Below are positions 8,233 to 16,167 of a stretch of 64,000 nt of DNA, piece after piece; the stretch's first letter is position 1, and the number at the start of each line of letters is the position of its first letter. Below the pieces are notes generated by a model that had not been told where the DNA came from, did no database searches, and was given only the letters and a program-made list of their open reading frames with translations. The stretch is from CAVRQM01 sp963756975 (GTDB lineage Bacteria > Pseudomonadota > Alphaproteobacteria > Acetobacterales > Acetobacteraceae). The stretch lies in contig CAVWPS010000002.1 of NCBI GenBank assembly GCA_963756975.1, forward strand, positions 2,238,543 to 2,302,542. Direction: 5' to 3'. Both the position numbers and the translations under genes were made by a program.

Positions 8233-9882
8233 TCAGGTCACCGACCACTCGGCGAGATTCCACGAATTGCACGGGGTGTAAGGGTTCACGACGTAGCCGC
8301 CGACCCGGTCGCGCACGCCGACCGGCACCACGAACTCGAACACCGGCGCGAACGGCAGATCGTCGAGGAGGATCTCCTGGATGCGGTGATAGATCGGCAG
8401 CCGCGCCTCGTTGCCGATCGTGGCGAGACCTTTCGCGCACAGCGCGTCGATCTCCGGGTTCTCGTACTGCACGTAGTTCGATCCGCTGCCGCCCTTGGCC
8501 GGGATCAGCTTGCTGTGGATGCGGTCGGTGTAGTCCGGGTCGGGATACAGCAGCGGATCCCACGCGACCATCAGCGTGTCGAAATGGCTCTGCACCGTGT
8601 AGTCGCCCCACACGACGGAGGCGGGCATGTTGTGGATCTGCATGTCCACGCCGATCTTCTTCCAGCCCTGCTGCACGAGCTGCTGCGCCTGCTCGCGGCT
8701 TTTGTTGCCGGCCGTCGTCGACATGGTGAACGACAGCTTCGTGCCGTCCTTGGCACGGATGCCGTCGTCGCCGACCTTCCATCCCGCCTCGTCGAGCAAT
8801 GCCGCCGCCGCCGCCGGATCGTGGCCCGGATCTTTCAGCGCGCTGTTGTACGCCCAATGGTTGGACGGCAGATAGCTCAGCGTCGGCGCGGGGACGCCGT
8901 AATACACGGCGTCGGCCCAGGCGGATTTGTCGACCGCCCGCATCAGGGCCTGGCGCACGCGCTTGTCGCTGAACTGCGGCTTGCCACAGTTGAAGTAGAT
9001 GAACTCCACGAACGGTGTCGCGGACAACGGCACCTTTACGCCCGGCAACGCCTTCGCGCGGCTGTACAGCTGCGGCGGGATGCCCTGCACCACGTCGTAG
9101 ACGTCGACCTGGCCGGTCTGCAGCTGCGCGAACAACGTCTGCTGGTCGGGCACGAATTTCTGCACCAGTGTGGCGAGCTTCGGCGCGCCGCCATGGTATT
9201 TCGGGTTGGCGGTGAACTCGATCCGGTCGCCGGCCACGCGCTGCTTGAACACGAACGGGCCGGTGCCGACCGGGTTGGAGTTGAACGACGCGACGTTGAT
9301 GTCCGGCTCGTGTTCCAGGATGTGCTTCGGAATGATGCTGGTCTTCTGCCAGGCGACGACGCCGGGTGCGAAATCGTCCTTCAGCGTGATTTTCACCGTG
9401 TGGTCGTCGACCGCTTCGATCGTCGCGACATGGTCGAGCCCGTTGCGGCTGCGCGCGACGACTTTCGGATCGAGCAGCACCTTGTGGGTGAACACCACGT
9501 CGGCGGCGGTGAACGGCTGCCCGTCATGCCACAGCACGTCCGTGCGCAGCTTGATCGTCCAGGTCCGGCCGTCCGCACTGATCCCGCCGTTCGCGGCTGT
9601 CGGGATTTCGGTCGCGAGGTTCGGCCTGAAGTTGCCCTGCGGATCGAGCTGCCACAGCGTGTCGAACACAGCGTATTCGACCGCCGTCTCGCACCCGGTG
9701 TTGACGTAAAGCAGCGGGTTGAAGTTCACCGCCTCCTGCGTGAACGCGTCGATCAGCACGTTGGCCGTCTGCGCCATTGCGGGCCGGACCCCGGCGGCCG
9801 CAAGCGCCGTGACCGCGACGGCCGCACCCAACACGGAGCGCCGGTCGATGGCGCTGCCTGCTTTCTGGTCGACATCAGTCAT
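8233..9882 (-). CDS. Family 5 periplasmic substrate-binding protein (OppA/DppA-like), Tat-exported
   Basis: About 549 residues. ATG 9882 is chosen over longer frames because AGGAG lies 7 bp upstream and the protein then opens with a Tat signal (DRRSVLGAAVAVTALAAAG, cleavage after AMA). The mature part has the SBP5 hallmarks: YEYAVFDTLWQL-like entry, WTIKLRTDVLWHDG, FTAADVVFT, and GTGPFVFKQ. Family 5 proteins bind peptides, opines, nickel chelates or oligosaccharides. The embedded oxidoreductase genes point to an amino-acid-derived ligand. It is the first gene of the 2036-9882 operon. Confidence 0.93.
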   Translation of the reverse strand: MTDVDQKAGSAIDRRSVLGAAVAVTALAAAGVRPAMAQTANVLIDAFTQEAVNFNPLLYVNTGCETAVEYAVFDTLWQLDPQGNFRPNLATEIPTAANGGISADGRTWTIKLRTDVLWHDGQPFTAADVVFTHKVLLDPKVVARSRNGLDHVATIEAVDDHTVKITLKDDFAPGVVAWQKTSIIPKHILEHEPDINVASFNSNPVGTGPFVFKQRVAGDRIEFTANPKYHGGAPKLATLVQKFVPDQQTLFAQLQTGQVDVYDVVQGIPPQLYSRAKALPGVKVPLSATPFVEFIYFNCGKPQFSDKRVRQALMRAVDKSAWADAVYYGVPAPTLSYLPSNHWAYNSALKDPGHDPAAAAALLDEAGWKVGDDGIRAKDGTKLSFTMSTTAGNKSREQAQQLVQQGWKKIGVDMQIHNMPASVVWGDYTVQSHFDTLMVAWDPLLYPDPDYTDRIHSKLIPAKGGSGSNYVQYENPEIDALCAKGLATIGNEARLPIYHRIQEILLDDLPFAPVFEFVVPVGVRDRVGGYVVNPYTPCNSWNLAEWSVT

Positions 9883-10149
9883 CGACGGCTCCTGTCCGGT
9901 CATGTGTGACGGGAGCATAGCGGCGGGGGAGGCGGCGCGCGCAAGCCCTTTCGTTGCCGAAAAAGCCGCACTGCCGGCCGGTGGCCCGAAACGTGCTTGC
10001 CGAGGACGTGTCCTCGAACGGATGGGCGTCCTTGGCGACGTTTCCCCCGCTCGACGATGTCGATGCCGACACGTCATCCGGTGAGCGGCAGGCGCCGCGG
10101 CGCACTCCGTTGGCGGCCGGCCCGCGACCGGTCGGTCGGATCTGCGGCG

Positions 10150-10700
10150 AGGCGAGGATGGCTGTGCGGCGGTAAGTCGCGCAGGCTGTCTCGGCCACCT
10201 GCAGGGCAACCGTTGTCTTCCCGACGCCGCCAGGCCCAAGGATCGTCACGAACCGGGTCGCGGTGACGTGGGCAAGCAACCTGGCAACGGCCTCCGAACG
10301 GCCGAACACCCGGGACGACCTTCGCGGCAAGCCCAACGGCGCGCTCTTCAGCGGGATTTGGTTTGATCCCTGAAATGGTGTTCCAGAGCGCAGCGCATTG
10401 GTAAGCCGATAGCCCCTGCCATGGACGTTCGCTACGTAACGCACGCCATTCTGCTGCTGGCCGAGTGCCTTCTGAAGCAACGCGATCTGCATGCGCAGGT
10501 TGGCTTCCTCAATGACCATACTCGGCCAAGCTCGAGCCATCAGTTCAGACTTGCTGACGACCTCACCGGCGTGATCGGCGAGCGTTGATAGCAATCGAGC
10601 GCCCGGCCGCCGAGCTGCAGCGGTTCGCCTAGCTTGGTCACACTCGGTTCGATACGGTTCAATTCGAACGGCTGCGTGGGTATTACCGGCGAGCTGGCGA
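10150..10700 (-). pseudogene. Winged-helix / P-loop ATPase transcriptional regulator remnant
   Basis: The coding text reads as the front of a large OmpR/PhoB-type winged-helix regulator fused to a signalling ATPase. EPLQLGGRALD is followed after a frameshift near 10590 by STLADHAGEVVSKSELMARA and YVANVHGRGYRL. Next come VFGRSEAVARL and a P-loop GPGGVGKTT. After about 30 further residues the similarity stops near 10150, so most of the ATPase and all of the usual C-terminal repeats are missing. One frameshift plus a large 3' truncation make it non-functional. The stretch 9903-10150 holds nothing recognisable. Confidence 0.75.
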
Positions 10701-10936
10701 GCGACCTCATGCTCGCCTGCGTCGAGGGGCGCTTCGCCACCCTCTGGGCACCCTAACCCGTGCAGTGGCTAAATCTACAACGGCTCGACCTAAACCTGCC
10801 GCTAGAGGCTGGACCTTCGCCGCCGCCTTTCGCCGTGCCCTGCTTCACACCGGTCAGGAGCCCTAAGAGCACGGCGTCAGCGAGGCGTTCATGAAACCCA
10901 TCGATGCCGGCATTAGCGTCAAGTCTCGGCCGGGAG

Positions 10937-11266
10937 TCAGTCGAGGTGGAAAATCTCATCCATCCCGACCCATAGCTCACCGGTCCCGTGGCTCGAAAAC
11001 GACATCTGGCAGGGGTCGGTCAGCTTCCACCAGCCTTGGCTCGCGGCGTCGGCGCGGAGCGTCGCCATGTCCGCCTCGTAATCGTCGCCCACGTAATCCC
11101 ACGTCGAAAACAGCAGCATCTCCGGCCGTCGCAAGAAGATGCTATAGTTGCGGATGTTGGATGCGGTGAGGCGGGCTAGCACATCCGGCCACACCTCACG
11201 ATGCAGCCGCAGATACTCCTCGGCCTTTTCGGGGCGGAGGTGGACGGCATGGGCCATGCGTCGCAT
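10937..11266 (-). CDS. rhaM: L-rhamnose mutarotase family protein
   Basis: A 109-residue protein matching the whole RhaM fold. Key pieces are HLRPEKAEEYLRLHREVWPD, the NYSIFLRRPEMLLFSTWDYVGDD core, and WWKLTDPCQ near the end. RhaM enzymes interconvert alpha and beta anomers of L-rhamnose; relatives act on other (deoxy)sugars. Start is ATG 11266, 2 bp after the stop of the dehydratase gene, so the two are co-transcribed. The usual rhamnose isomerase and kinase genes are absent, so the sugar may be handled by an oxidative, non-phosphorylated route. Confidence 0.9.
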   Translation of the reverse strand: MRRMAHAVHLRPEKAEEYLRLHREVWPDVLARLTASNIRNYSIFLRRPEMLLFSTWDYVGDDYEADMATLRADAASQGWWKLTDPCQMSFSSHGTGELWVGMDEIFHLD

Positions 11267-11268
11267 CG

Positions 11269-12375
11269 TCAGCGCACCATCACGGTCGTCTCGTTCACTC
11301 GCCGCCGTTCGATCTCGGCGAAATCCCACGCGATGCCGAGCCCCGGTTGATCGGACGGCACGGCGCGACCGTCGCGGATGGCCATCCCGGTCTCCGTCAC
11401 GTCGTCGAGTTGCGGGATGTATTCGACCCAGCGTCCGTTCGGTACCGCGCAGACGAGCGCCACGTGCAGCTCCATCAGGAAATGCGGGCAAACCGGGATG
11501 TTGAATGCTTCGGCGAGATGCGCGACCTTCAGCCACGGCGTGATGCCGCCGATGCGCGCGACGTCCACCTGCACGACGCTGCATGCCTCGCGCTGCAGGT
11601 ATTGGCGGAACTGGCCGAGGCTGTAGAGCGATTCGCCGATCGCGATCGGCAGGGTGGTCTGCCGCCCGAGGCGCATGTGGCCGCCGAGATCGTCGGCCGG
11701 CAGCGGCTCCTCGAACCACGCGAGATCGAGCGGTTCGTAGAGGCGGGCTCGGCGGATCGCGGCGTCGACCTCGAACGCCTGATTGGCGTCGACCATGATG
11801 TCGAACGCCGACCCGACCGCGTCCCGCACCGCCAACAGACGGGCGACATCCTCGTGCGGCGGCCGGCCGACCTTGAGCTTGCAGCCGGAGAACCCGTCCG
11901 CCTTCGCCCGTTGCGCGTCGTCTACAAGCGCCGCCGTCTCGAGGTGCAGCCAGCCGCCTTCGGTGGTGTAGAGCGGGACGGAGGTCTGGGCGCCCCCGGC
12001 CTCGATATGCAACGGCCGGCCGCTGCGGCGGCAGCGCAGATCCCACAATGCCGTGTCGATGCAGGCGAGCGCGAGGCTCGTGATCGCGCCGATTGCGGTC
12101 GCGTGGGTTGCGAACAGCATGTCGCGCCAGATCTGTTCGATCATCGCCGGGTCGCGGCCGATCAGCAGCGGCGCCAAATGGTGCTGCAGCAGGGCCATGA
12201 CGCTGCGGCCGCCGGTTCCGATCGTGTAGCTGTAGCCGACACCCTCGCTGCCGTCGTCGGCGTGGATGTGCATCATCGGCGTCTCCTGCGAGACGAACGA
12301 CTGGATCGCGTCGACGCGCCGGACTTTTGGGGGCAGGTCGATCATGAACAGGTCGACGCGATCGATGCGCGCCAT
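11269..12375 (-). CDS. Mandelate racemase/enolase superfamily sugar-acid dehydratase
   Basis: A 368-residue enolase-superfamily protein with all active-site elements of the mandelate racemase subgroup. These are K166-L-K168, metal ligands D196 (VDAN), E222/E223 (FEEP) and E248 (IGES), the Asp-His dyad D271 and H298, and E318. Such enzymes dehydrate aldonic or aldaric acids to 2-keto-3-deoxy acids. Neighbours are a rhamnose mutarotase and a GntR regulator, plus a divergent sugar importer, so the substrate may be an L-sugar or deoxy-sugar acid. The sequence alone does not fix which one. Its start codon overlaps the regulator stop. Confidence 0.88.
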   Translation of the reverse strand: MARIDRVDLFMIDLPPKVRRVDAIQSFVSQETPMMHIHADDGSEGVGYSYTIGTGGRSVMALLQHHLAPLLIGRDPAMIEQIWRDMLFATHATAIGAITSLALACIDTALWDLRCRRSGRPLHIEAGGAQTSVPLYTTEGGWLHLETAALVDDAQRAKADGFSGCKLKVGRPPHEDVARLLAVRDAVGSAFDIMVDANQAFEVDAAIRRARLYEPLDLAWFEEPLPADDLGGHMRLGRQTTLPIAIGESLYSLGQFRQYLQREACSVVQVDVARIGGITPWLKVAHLAEAFNIPVCPHFLMELHVALVCAVPNGRWVEYIPQLDDVTETGMAIRDGRAVPSDQPGLGIAWDFAEIERRRVNETTVMVR

Positions 12376-13043
12376 CAGGCGTGGCCCGCAAGAATAGTCG
12401 CGAGACTGACCGACAGATGCGCGTCGAGCGCGCGGTTGGCGGCCACCGGGTCGCCCGCGCGCAGTGCTTCGAGGATTGCCACGTGGTCGCGGTCGGCGCG
12501 CGCGATCCGCCCGGCATCGTAGGCCCGCAGCGAATAGGCGCGCACCAGCTGCGTCTGCCGCAGCAGCCGCTGGTGCCAGTCGATCAGCAGCGCGTTGCCA
12601 GACAGCGACGCGATCATCGCGTGCAGGTCGTGGTCGTGCCGCAGCGCCTGGCGCAGATCGGCGGCACTGCGCTTCGCCCCGCTGCGCGCGTACAGGGCGA
12701 CGGTCTCGGCGAGCCGCACCAGCATCGCCGCGTCGAGCCGCCCCGCCGCGTGGCCGACCGAGATGGCGCGCTGCTCGATCATCAACCGCGCATCGTAGAG
12801 GTCGGTGATGTCGCGTGACGTGAAACGGCGGACGCTGGCCCCGCGCCGGGCACTCGACTGGATCAGCCCGTCGCGCTCGAGCATCAGCAGCGCTTCCTTG
12901 ACCGGGGTCGGACTGATCGAGAGCGCGAGGCCGAGCGCGCCCGGCATCAGCTTTTCACCCGCCGCAATATCGCCGCGCACGATCTGATCGCGTAGGCGGC
13001 GATAGGTCTGTTCAGCGAGCGTGGACGTTTCGACGGTGGCCAT
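12375..13043 (-). CDS. GntR-family transcriptional regulator with FCD domain
   Basis: About 222 residues. The N-terminal winged helix spans ~10-70 (LAEQTYRRLRDQIVRGDI; SPTPVKEALLMLERDG), followed by an all-helical FCD ligand-binding domain with histidines and arginines (LMIEQRAISVGHAAG, RADRDHVAILEALRAGD). ATG 13043 or ATG 13055 may be the start; neither has a strong ribosome binding site. The gene heads the dehydratase/mutarotase operon and is divergent from the importer at 13164, so it probably controls both. Two perfect palindromes lie right at its 5' end. Confidence 0.9.
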   Translation of the reverse strand: MATVETSTLAEQTYRRLRDQIVRGDIAAGEKLMPGALGLALSISPTPVKEALLMLERDGLIQSSARRGASVRRFTSRDITDLYDARLMIEQRAISVGHAAGRLDAAMLVRLAETVALYARSGAKRSAADLRQALRHDHDLHAMIASLSGNALLIDWHQRLLRQTQLVRAYSLRAYDAGRIARADRDHVAILEALRAGDPVAANRALDAHLSVSLATILAGHA

Positions 13044-13056
13044 GAAATTAAGCATG

Positions 13057-13081
13057 GAAAATTTTCTATCCTTGCGCAAGG
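13057..13081. promoter_or_regulatory. Adjacent perfect palindromes in the divergent regulator/importer gap
   Basis: Two perfect palindromes sit 3 bp apart: GAAAATTTTC at 13057-13066 and CCTTGCGCAAGG at 13070-13081. They lie in the only sizeable gap between the GntR-type gene and the divergent ABC importer. The first abuts the possible upstream ATG (13055) of the regulator. Their place suggests operators for autoregulation and control of the importer. This is inference from position and symmetry only. Confidence 0.5.
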
Positions 13082-13163
13082 CGAAGGTTGCATTGCCGCC
13101 GGTGCTGCGCGAAGGTTCGCTATCACGCCAGTCAATGGCGGAAGCATTCGGGGGAACCGTGAC

Positions 13164-14183
13164 GTGAAGAAGCTTTTTCTGGCCGGCTGTATGGCTTTCG
13201 CGACGGCGACCTCGGCGTTCGCCGATCCAGCCTCGACAAAGGTGGCCCTGGTGCCCGGCGGACCGCATCCGTATTTCGCGGCGTGGGAACAGGCCGGCAA
13301 GGATGCGGCGCGCGACTTCCACCTCGGCGGGGCCGACTACAAAGTGCCGCCGAGCTGGACGCTGTCGCAGCAGAACGACCTGATCAGCAGTCTTGCAGCG
13401 CAGGGCTACAACGCATTCCTGATCTTCCCCGGCGACGCCGTCGGCTCCCGGCCCACGGTCGCCGAACTGGCCGACAACAACGTGCCCTCGATCGCGCTGG
13501 CCGGATGCCTGAAGGATCCGTCGAAGGCGCTGTTCTGCATGGGCACCGACACCGGCAACTCCGCCTATCTCGGCACCAAGGCGCTGATCAAGGCGATGGG
13601 CGGCAAGGGCCGGATCGCGCATTTCACCGGCTTCCTGGTCGATCCGAACACAAAGCTTCGGATGGACAACGTCGCGCGCGCGGTGGCCGAGACCAACGGC
13701 GCCGTGACGCTGATCCAGACGATCGCCGACATCGACGCGCCCGAGCCCGCGCAGGACAAGATCAACGCGTTCCTGGCGACCCAGGGCAGCCAGGTCGACG
13801 GCATCATCACCACCGCATGGATCCCGGCGGTCGTGTCTGCGACGGCGCTGCGCAAGATCGGCGACAAGCGCATCCACATGATCGGCATCGACCACGATCC
13901 GGTCGTGCTCGCCGCGATCAAGGACGGCTTCGTCGACGGCACCATGCTGCAGAACCCCTACGGACAGGGCTATATCGGCAGCTACGTGATGGGCCGGCTC
14001 GCGTCCGGCTGTAAGGTAAACGAGAACGCACCGTGGGCGACGACGGCGCAGACCACTCACTTCATCGACAGCGGCACGGCCCTCGCCGGACCGAACGAGG
14101 TCGACCATTACCTCGACACCATGCGTTCCGTGACAAAGACGCTGCTGACCGGCTTCGACAAGAAGTATCTTGTCTGCGGCTGA
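13164..14183 (+). CDS. Ribose-type ABC transporter sugar-binding protein
   Basis: A 339-residue periplasmic protein starting at GTG 13164, with a Sec signal peptide (KKLFLAGCMAFATATSAFA). The mature part is a Peripla_BP_4/RbsB fold: VALVPGGPHPYFAAWEQAG, SLAAQGYNAFLIFPGDA, a MGTDTGNSAYLG hinge region, and IHMIGIDHDP. Four genes follow in order SBP-permease-permease-ATPase. It probably supplies the substrate for the dehydratase/mutarotase genes transcribed in the opposite direction. Confidence 0.92.
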   Translation: MKKLFLAGCMAFATATSAFADPASTKVALVPGGPHPYFAAWEQAGKDAARDFHLGGADYKVPPSWTLSQQNDLISSLAAQGYNAFLIFPGDAVGSRPTVAELADNNVPSIALAGCLKDPSKALFCMGTDTGNSAYLGTKALIKAMGGKGRIAHFTGFLVDPNTKLRMDNVARAVAETNGAVTLIQTIADIDAPEPAQDKINAFLATQGSQVDGIITTAWIPAVVSATALRKIGDKRIHMIGIDHDPVVLAAIKDGFVDGTMLQNPYGQGYIGSYVMGRLASGCKVNENAPWATTAQTTHFIDSGTALAGPNEVDHYLDTMRSVTKTLLTGFDKKYLVCG

Positions 14184-15228
14184 ACCTTCACTGGACGGCC
14201 CCGCGGCCTCGCCTGCTTACCAGGACGAGGCCGTGCCGGACGTGGTCGTCACCGCCCGGCCGCTCGGAATCCGCGCGGCATCGTCCGCCGAACTCGGTCT
14301 GTTGCTGCTGCTAATTTTGTTCTGCGCCGGCTTTGCCGCGTTCACCCACGGTTTCACGTCGCCGTTCAACCTGTTCGCGTTGTCGCGGACAGGCGCGGTC
14401 AACATCCTGATCGGCCTGTCGATGATGACGGTGATCGTCACCGGCGGGCTCGATCTGTCGATCGGTGCGATCGGTGTCGCGGCCGCGATGATGGCGGGCT
14501 GGCTGATGCAGGAGCAGGGCGCGTCGCTGGCCGAGGGCATTCTGGCCGCATTGGTCACAGGGGCGCTGCTCGGCCTCATCAACGGGCAGCTTATCGTGCG
14601 CACCGGCATGCACAGCTTCGTCGTCACGCTGGCGACGATGAGCGTGTTCTTCGGCGCGATGATCGTGCTGACGCACGCGCAACCCTACAACGACCTGCCG
14701 CCCGGCTTCGCCGGCTTCGCGCGCGTGCGCTACTACCGTGTCATATCGCCGATGCTGGCGGTCAGCTTCGGTGCCGCAATCCTGCTGTTCGTGCTGTACC
14801 GGTGCACCGCGACCGGGCGCGCGATGCTGGCGGTCGGTGCCAGTCCGCGCGCGGCGCGCATGTCGGGGATCGACGTGCCGCGCACGATCACGATCTGCCA
14901 TGGCCTTGCGGGCGTTCTGGCGACGCTGGCCGGGCTGCTGCTCGCGATGCGCAACGGGGCGGCAATTCCGTCGATGGCCGGCAATCTTGGGCAGGACTGG
15001 CTGCTGCCGGCGTTCCTCGGCCCGGTGCTGGGCGGCGTCCTGCTGTCGGGTGGCCGCATCTCGGTCGCCGGCGTGGTGCTCGGGGCGCTGCTGGTGACGG
15101 TGCTCAATAGCGGCTTGCTGCTGCTCGCGGTCGGCGAGTTCTGGGTGCAGTTCTTCCTCGGCGTGCTGCTGCTGGGCGCGGTGCTGATCGATAAGGGGCG
15201 GCAACAGGTCATGCTGGGCCTGCGCTGA
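14170..15228 (+). CDS. Ribose-type ABC permease (RbsC-like), first of two
   Basis: A 352-residue permease, probably starting at TTG 14170, which overlaps the end of the binding-protein gene. A cytoplasmic N-terminal tail of ~45 residues precedes the first helix (LGLLLLLILFCAGFAAF). The BPD_transp_2 landmarks GGLDLSIGAIG and RAARMSGIDV are present, as is a C-terminal GLLLLAVGEFW. Most RbsC transporters are homodimers. Here a second, different permease gene follows with ATGA overlap, so the channel may be a heterodimer. Confidence 0.92.
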   Translation: MSAAEPSLDGPAASPAYQDEAVPDVVVTARPLGIRAASSAELGLLLLLILFCAGFAAFTHGFTSPFNLFALSRTGAVNILIGLSMMTVIVTGGLDLSIGAIGVAAAMMAGWLMQEQGASLAEGILAALVTGALLGLINGQLIVRTGMHSFVVTLATMSVFFGAMIVLTHAQPYNDLPPGFAGFARVRYYRVISPMLAVSFGAAILLFVLYRCTATGRAMLAVGASPRAARMSGIDVPRTITICHGLAGVLATLAGLLLAMRNGAAIPSMAGNLGQDWLLPAFLGPVLGGVLLSGGRISVAGVVLGALLVTVLNSGLLLLAVGEFWVQFFLGVLLLGAVLIDKGRQQVMLGLR

Positions 15229-16166
15229 TGCGAAGACTGTTCGCGACCGACTGGTTCGGGCTGACGCTGCTCGTCGTCGTGGTGGTGATAGGGCTCGCCC
15301 TAGCGAGGCCCGACTTCCTGTCGCCGTTCAACATCTTCGTGCTGCTCGACACGCTCGCCCTGTCGACCATGATCGCGCTGTCGCAGATGGTGGTCATCGC
15401 ACTCGGCCAGATGAACCTCTCGGTCGGCTCGATCGGCGGGCTGGTCGCGGTCAGTTTCGGCGGCGTGATGCAGGTCTGGGGCGTCCCCGCGCCAGTCGCG
15501 GTCGTGGGCGGCCTGATGCTGGGCGGGCTGTGCGGCCTGTTCAACGGCGTGATGACCGCGCGTGCCGGTCTGTCCGCATTCATCGTGACGTTAGCGACGT
15601 TCGCGGCCTTCAAGGGCATCAATCTCGGCATCACCCAGGCACAGCCGTTCTACGGCATCCCGGACTCGGTGAAGGCGGCGGGCAACGCCGGTTTCGGCCC
15701 GGTCCCGGTGCTGCTGGTGCCGGCGGCGTTGGCCGCACTCGCGGTCGGCTGGATGTTCGCGAGGCTGCCGATCGGGCGTCAGATCCTCGCCGTCGGCGGC
15801 AACACGCAGGCCGCCGAACTGTCGGGGATTTCGGTCGGCCGGGCGATCGTCGCGACGCACGTCATCTCCGGCGTTCTCGCCGCGGCGGCCGGCATGATGG
15901 CGGTGGCACGGCTGCAACTCGGCCAGCCGACGATCGGCGACGATTGGCTGATCCCGTCATTCGCCGCCCCTGTGATCGGCGGCGCATTGCTGAGCGGCGG
16001 CCATGCCAGCGTGTCCGGCACGATCGCCGGCGTGGCGCTGGTGGCATTGATCATGCAGGCGCTGGTCCTGTTCCGGGTCGACCCGTACTACGTGCAGCTG
16101 CTGCTCGGGATCCTGATCCTCGGCGCGGTCGGGCTCGCGCGCGTGCGCTCGACGCGGATGGCATGA
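15228..16166 (+). CDS. Ribose-type ABC permease (RbsC-like), second of two
   Basis: A 312-residue permease overlapping the preceding one by ATGA. Typical features are the GQMNLSVGSIGG motif after helix 3, TQAAELSGISVGRAI, and DDWLIPSFAAPVIGGALLSGG. The two permeases differ in sequence and length, as expected for a heteromeric channel such as those of autoinducer-2 or erythritol importers. The gene ends 1 bp before the GTG of the ATPase gene. Confidence 0.92.
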   Translation: MRRLFATDWFGLTLLVVVVVIGLALARPDFLSPFNIFVLLDTLALSTMIALSQMVVIALGQMNLSVGSIGGLVAVSFGGVMQVWGVPAPVAVVGGLMLGGLCGLFNGVMTARAGLSAFIVTLATFAAFKGINLGITQAQPFYGIPDSVKAAGNAGFGPVPVLLVPAALAALAVGWMFARLPIGRQILAVGGNTQAAELSGISVGRAIVATHVISGVLAAAAGMMAVARLQLGQPTIGDDWLIPSFAAPVIGGALLSGGHASVSGTIAGVALVALIMQALVLFRVDPYYVQLLLGILILGAVGLARVRSTRMA

Positions 16167-16167
16167 C

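Noticed and set aside
8158..9909. A 583-residue plus-strand frame opposite the binding protein
   Set aside because: Histidine/arginine/valine-rich antisense of a clear SBP5 gene.
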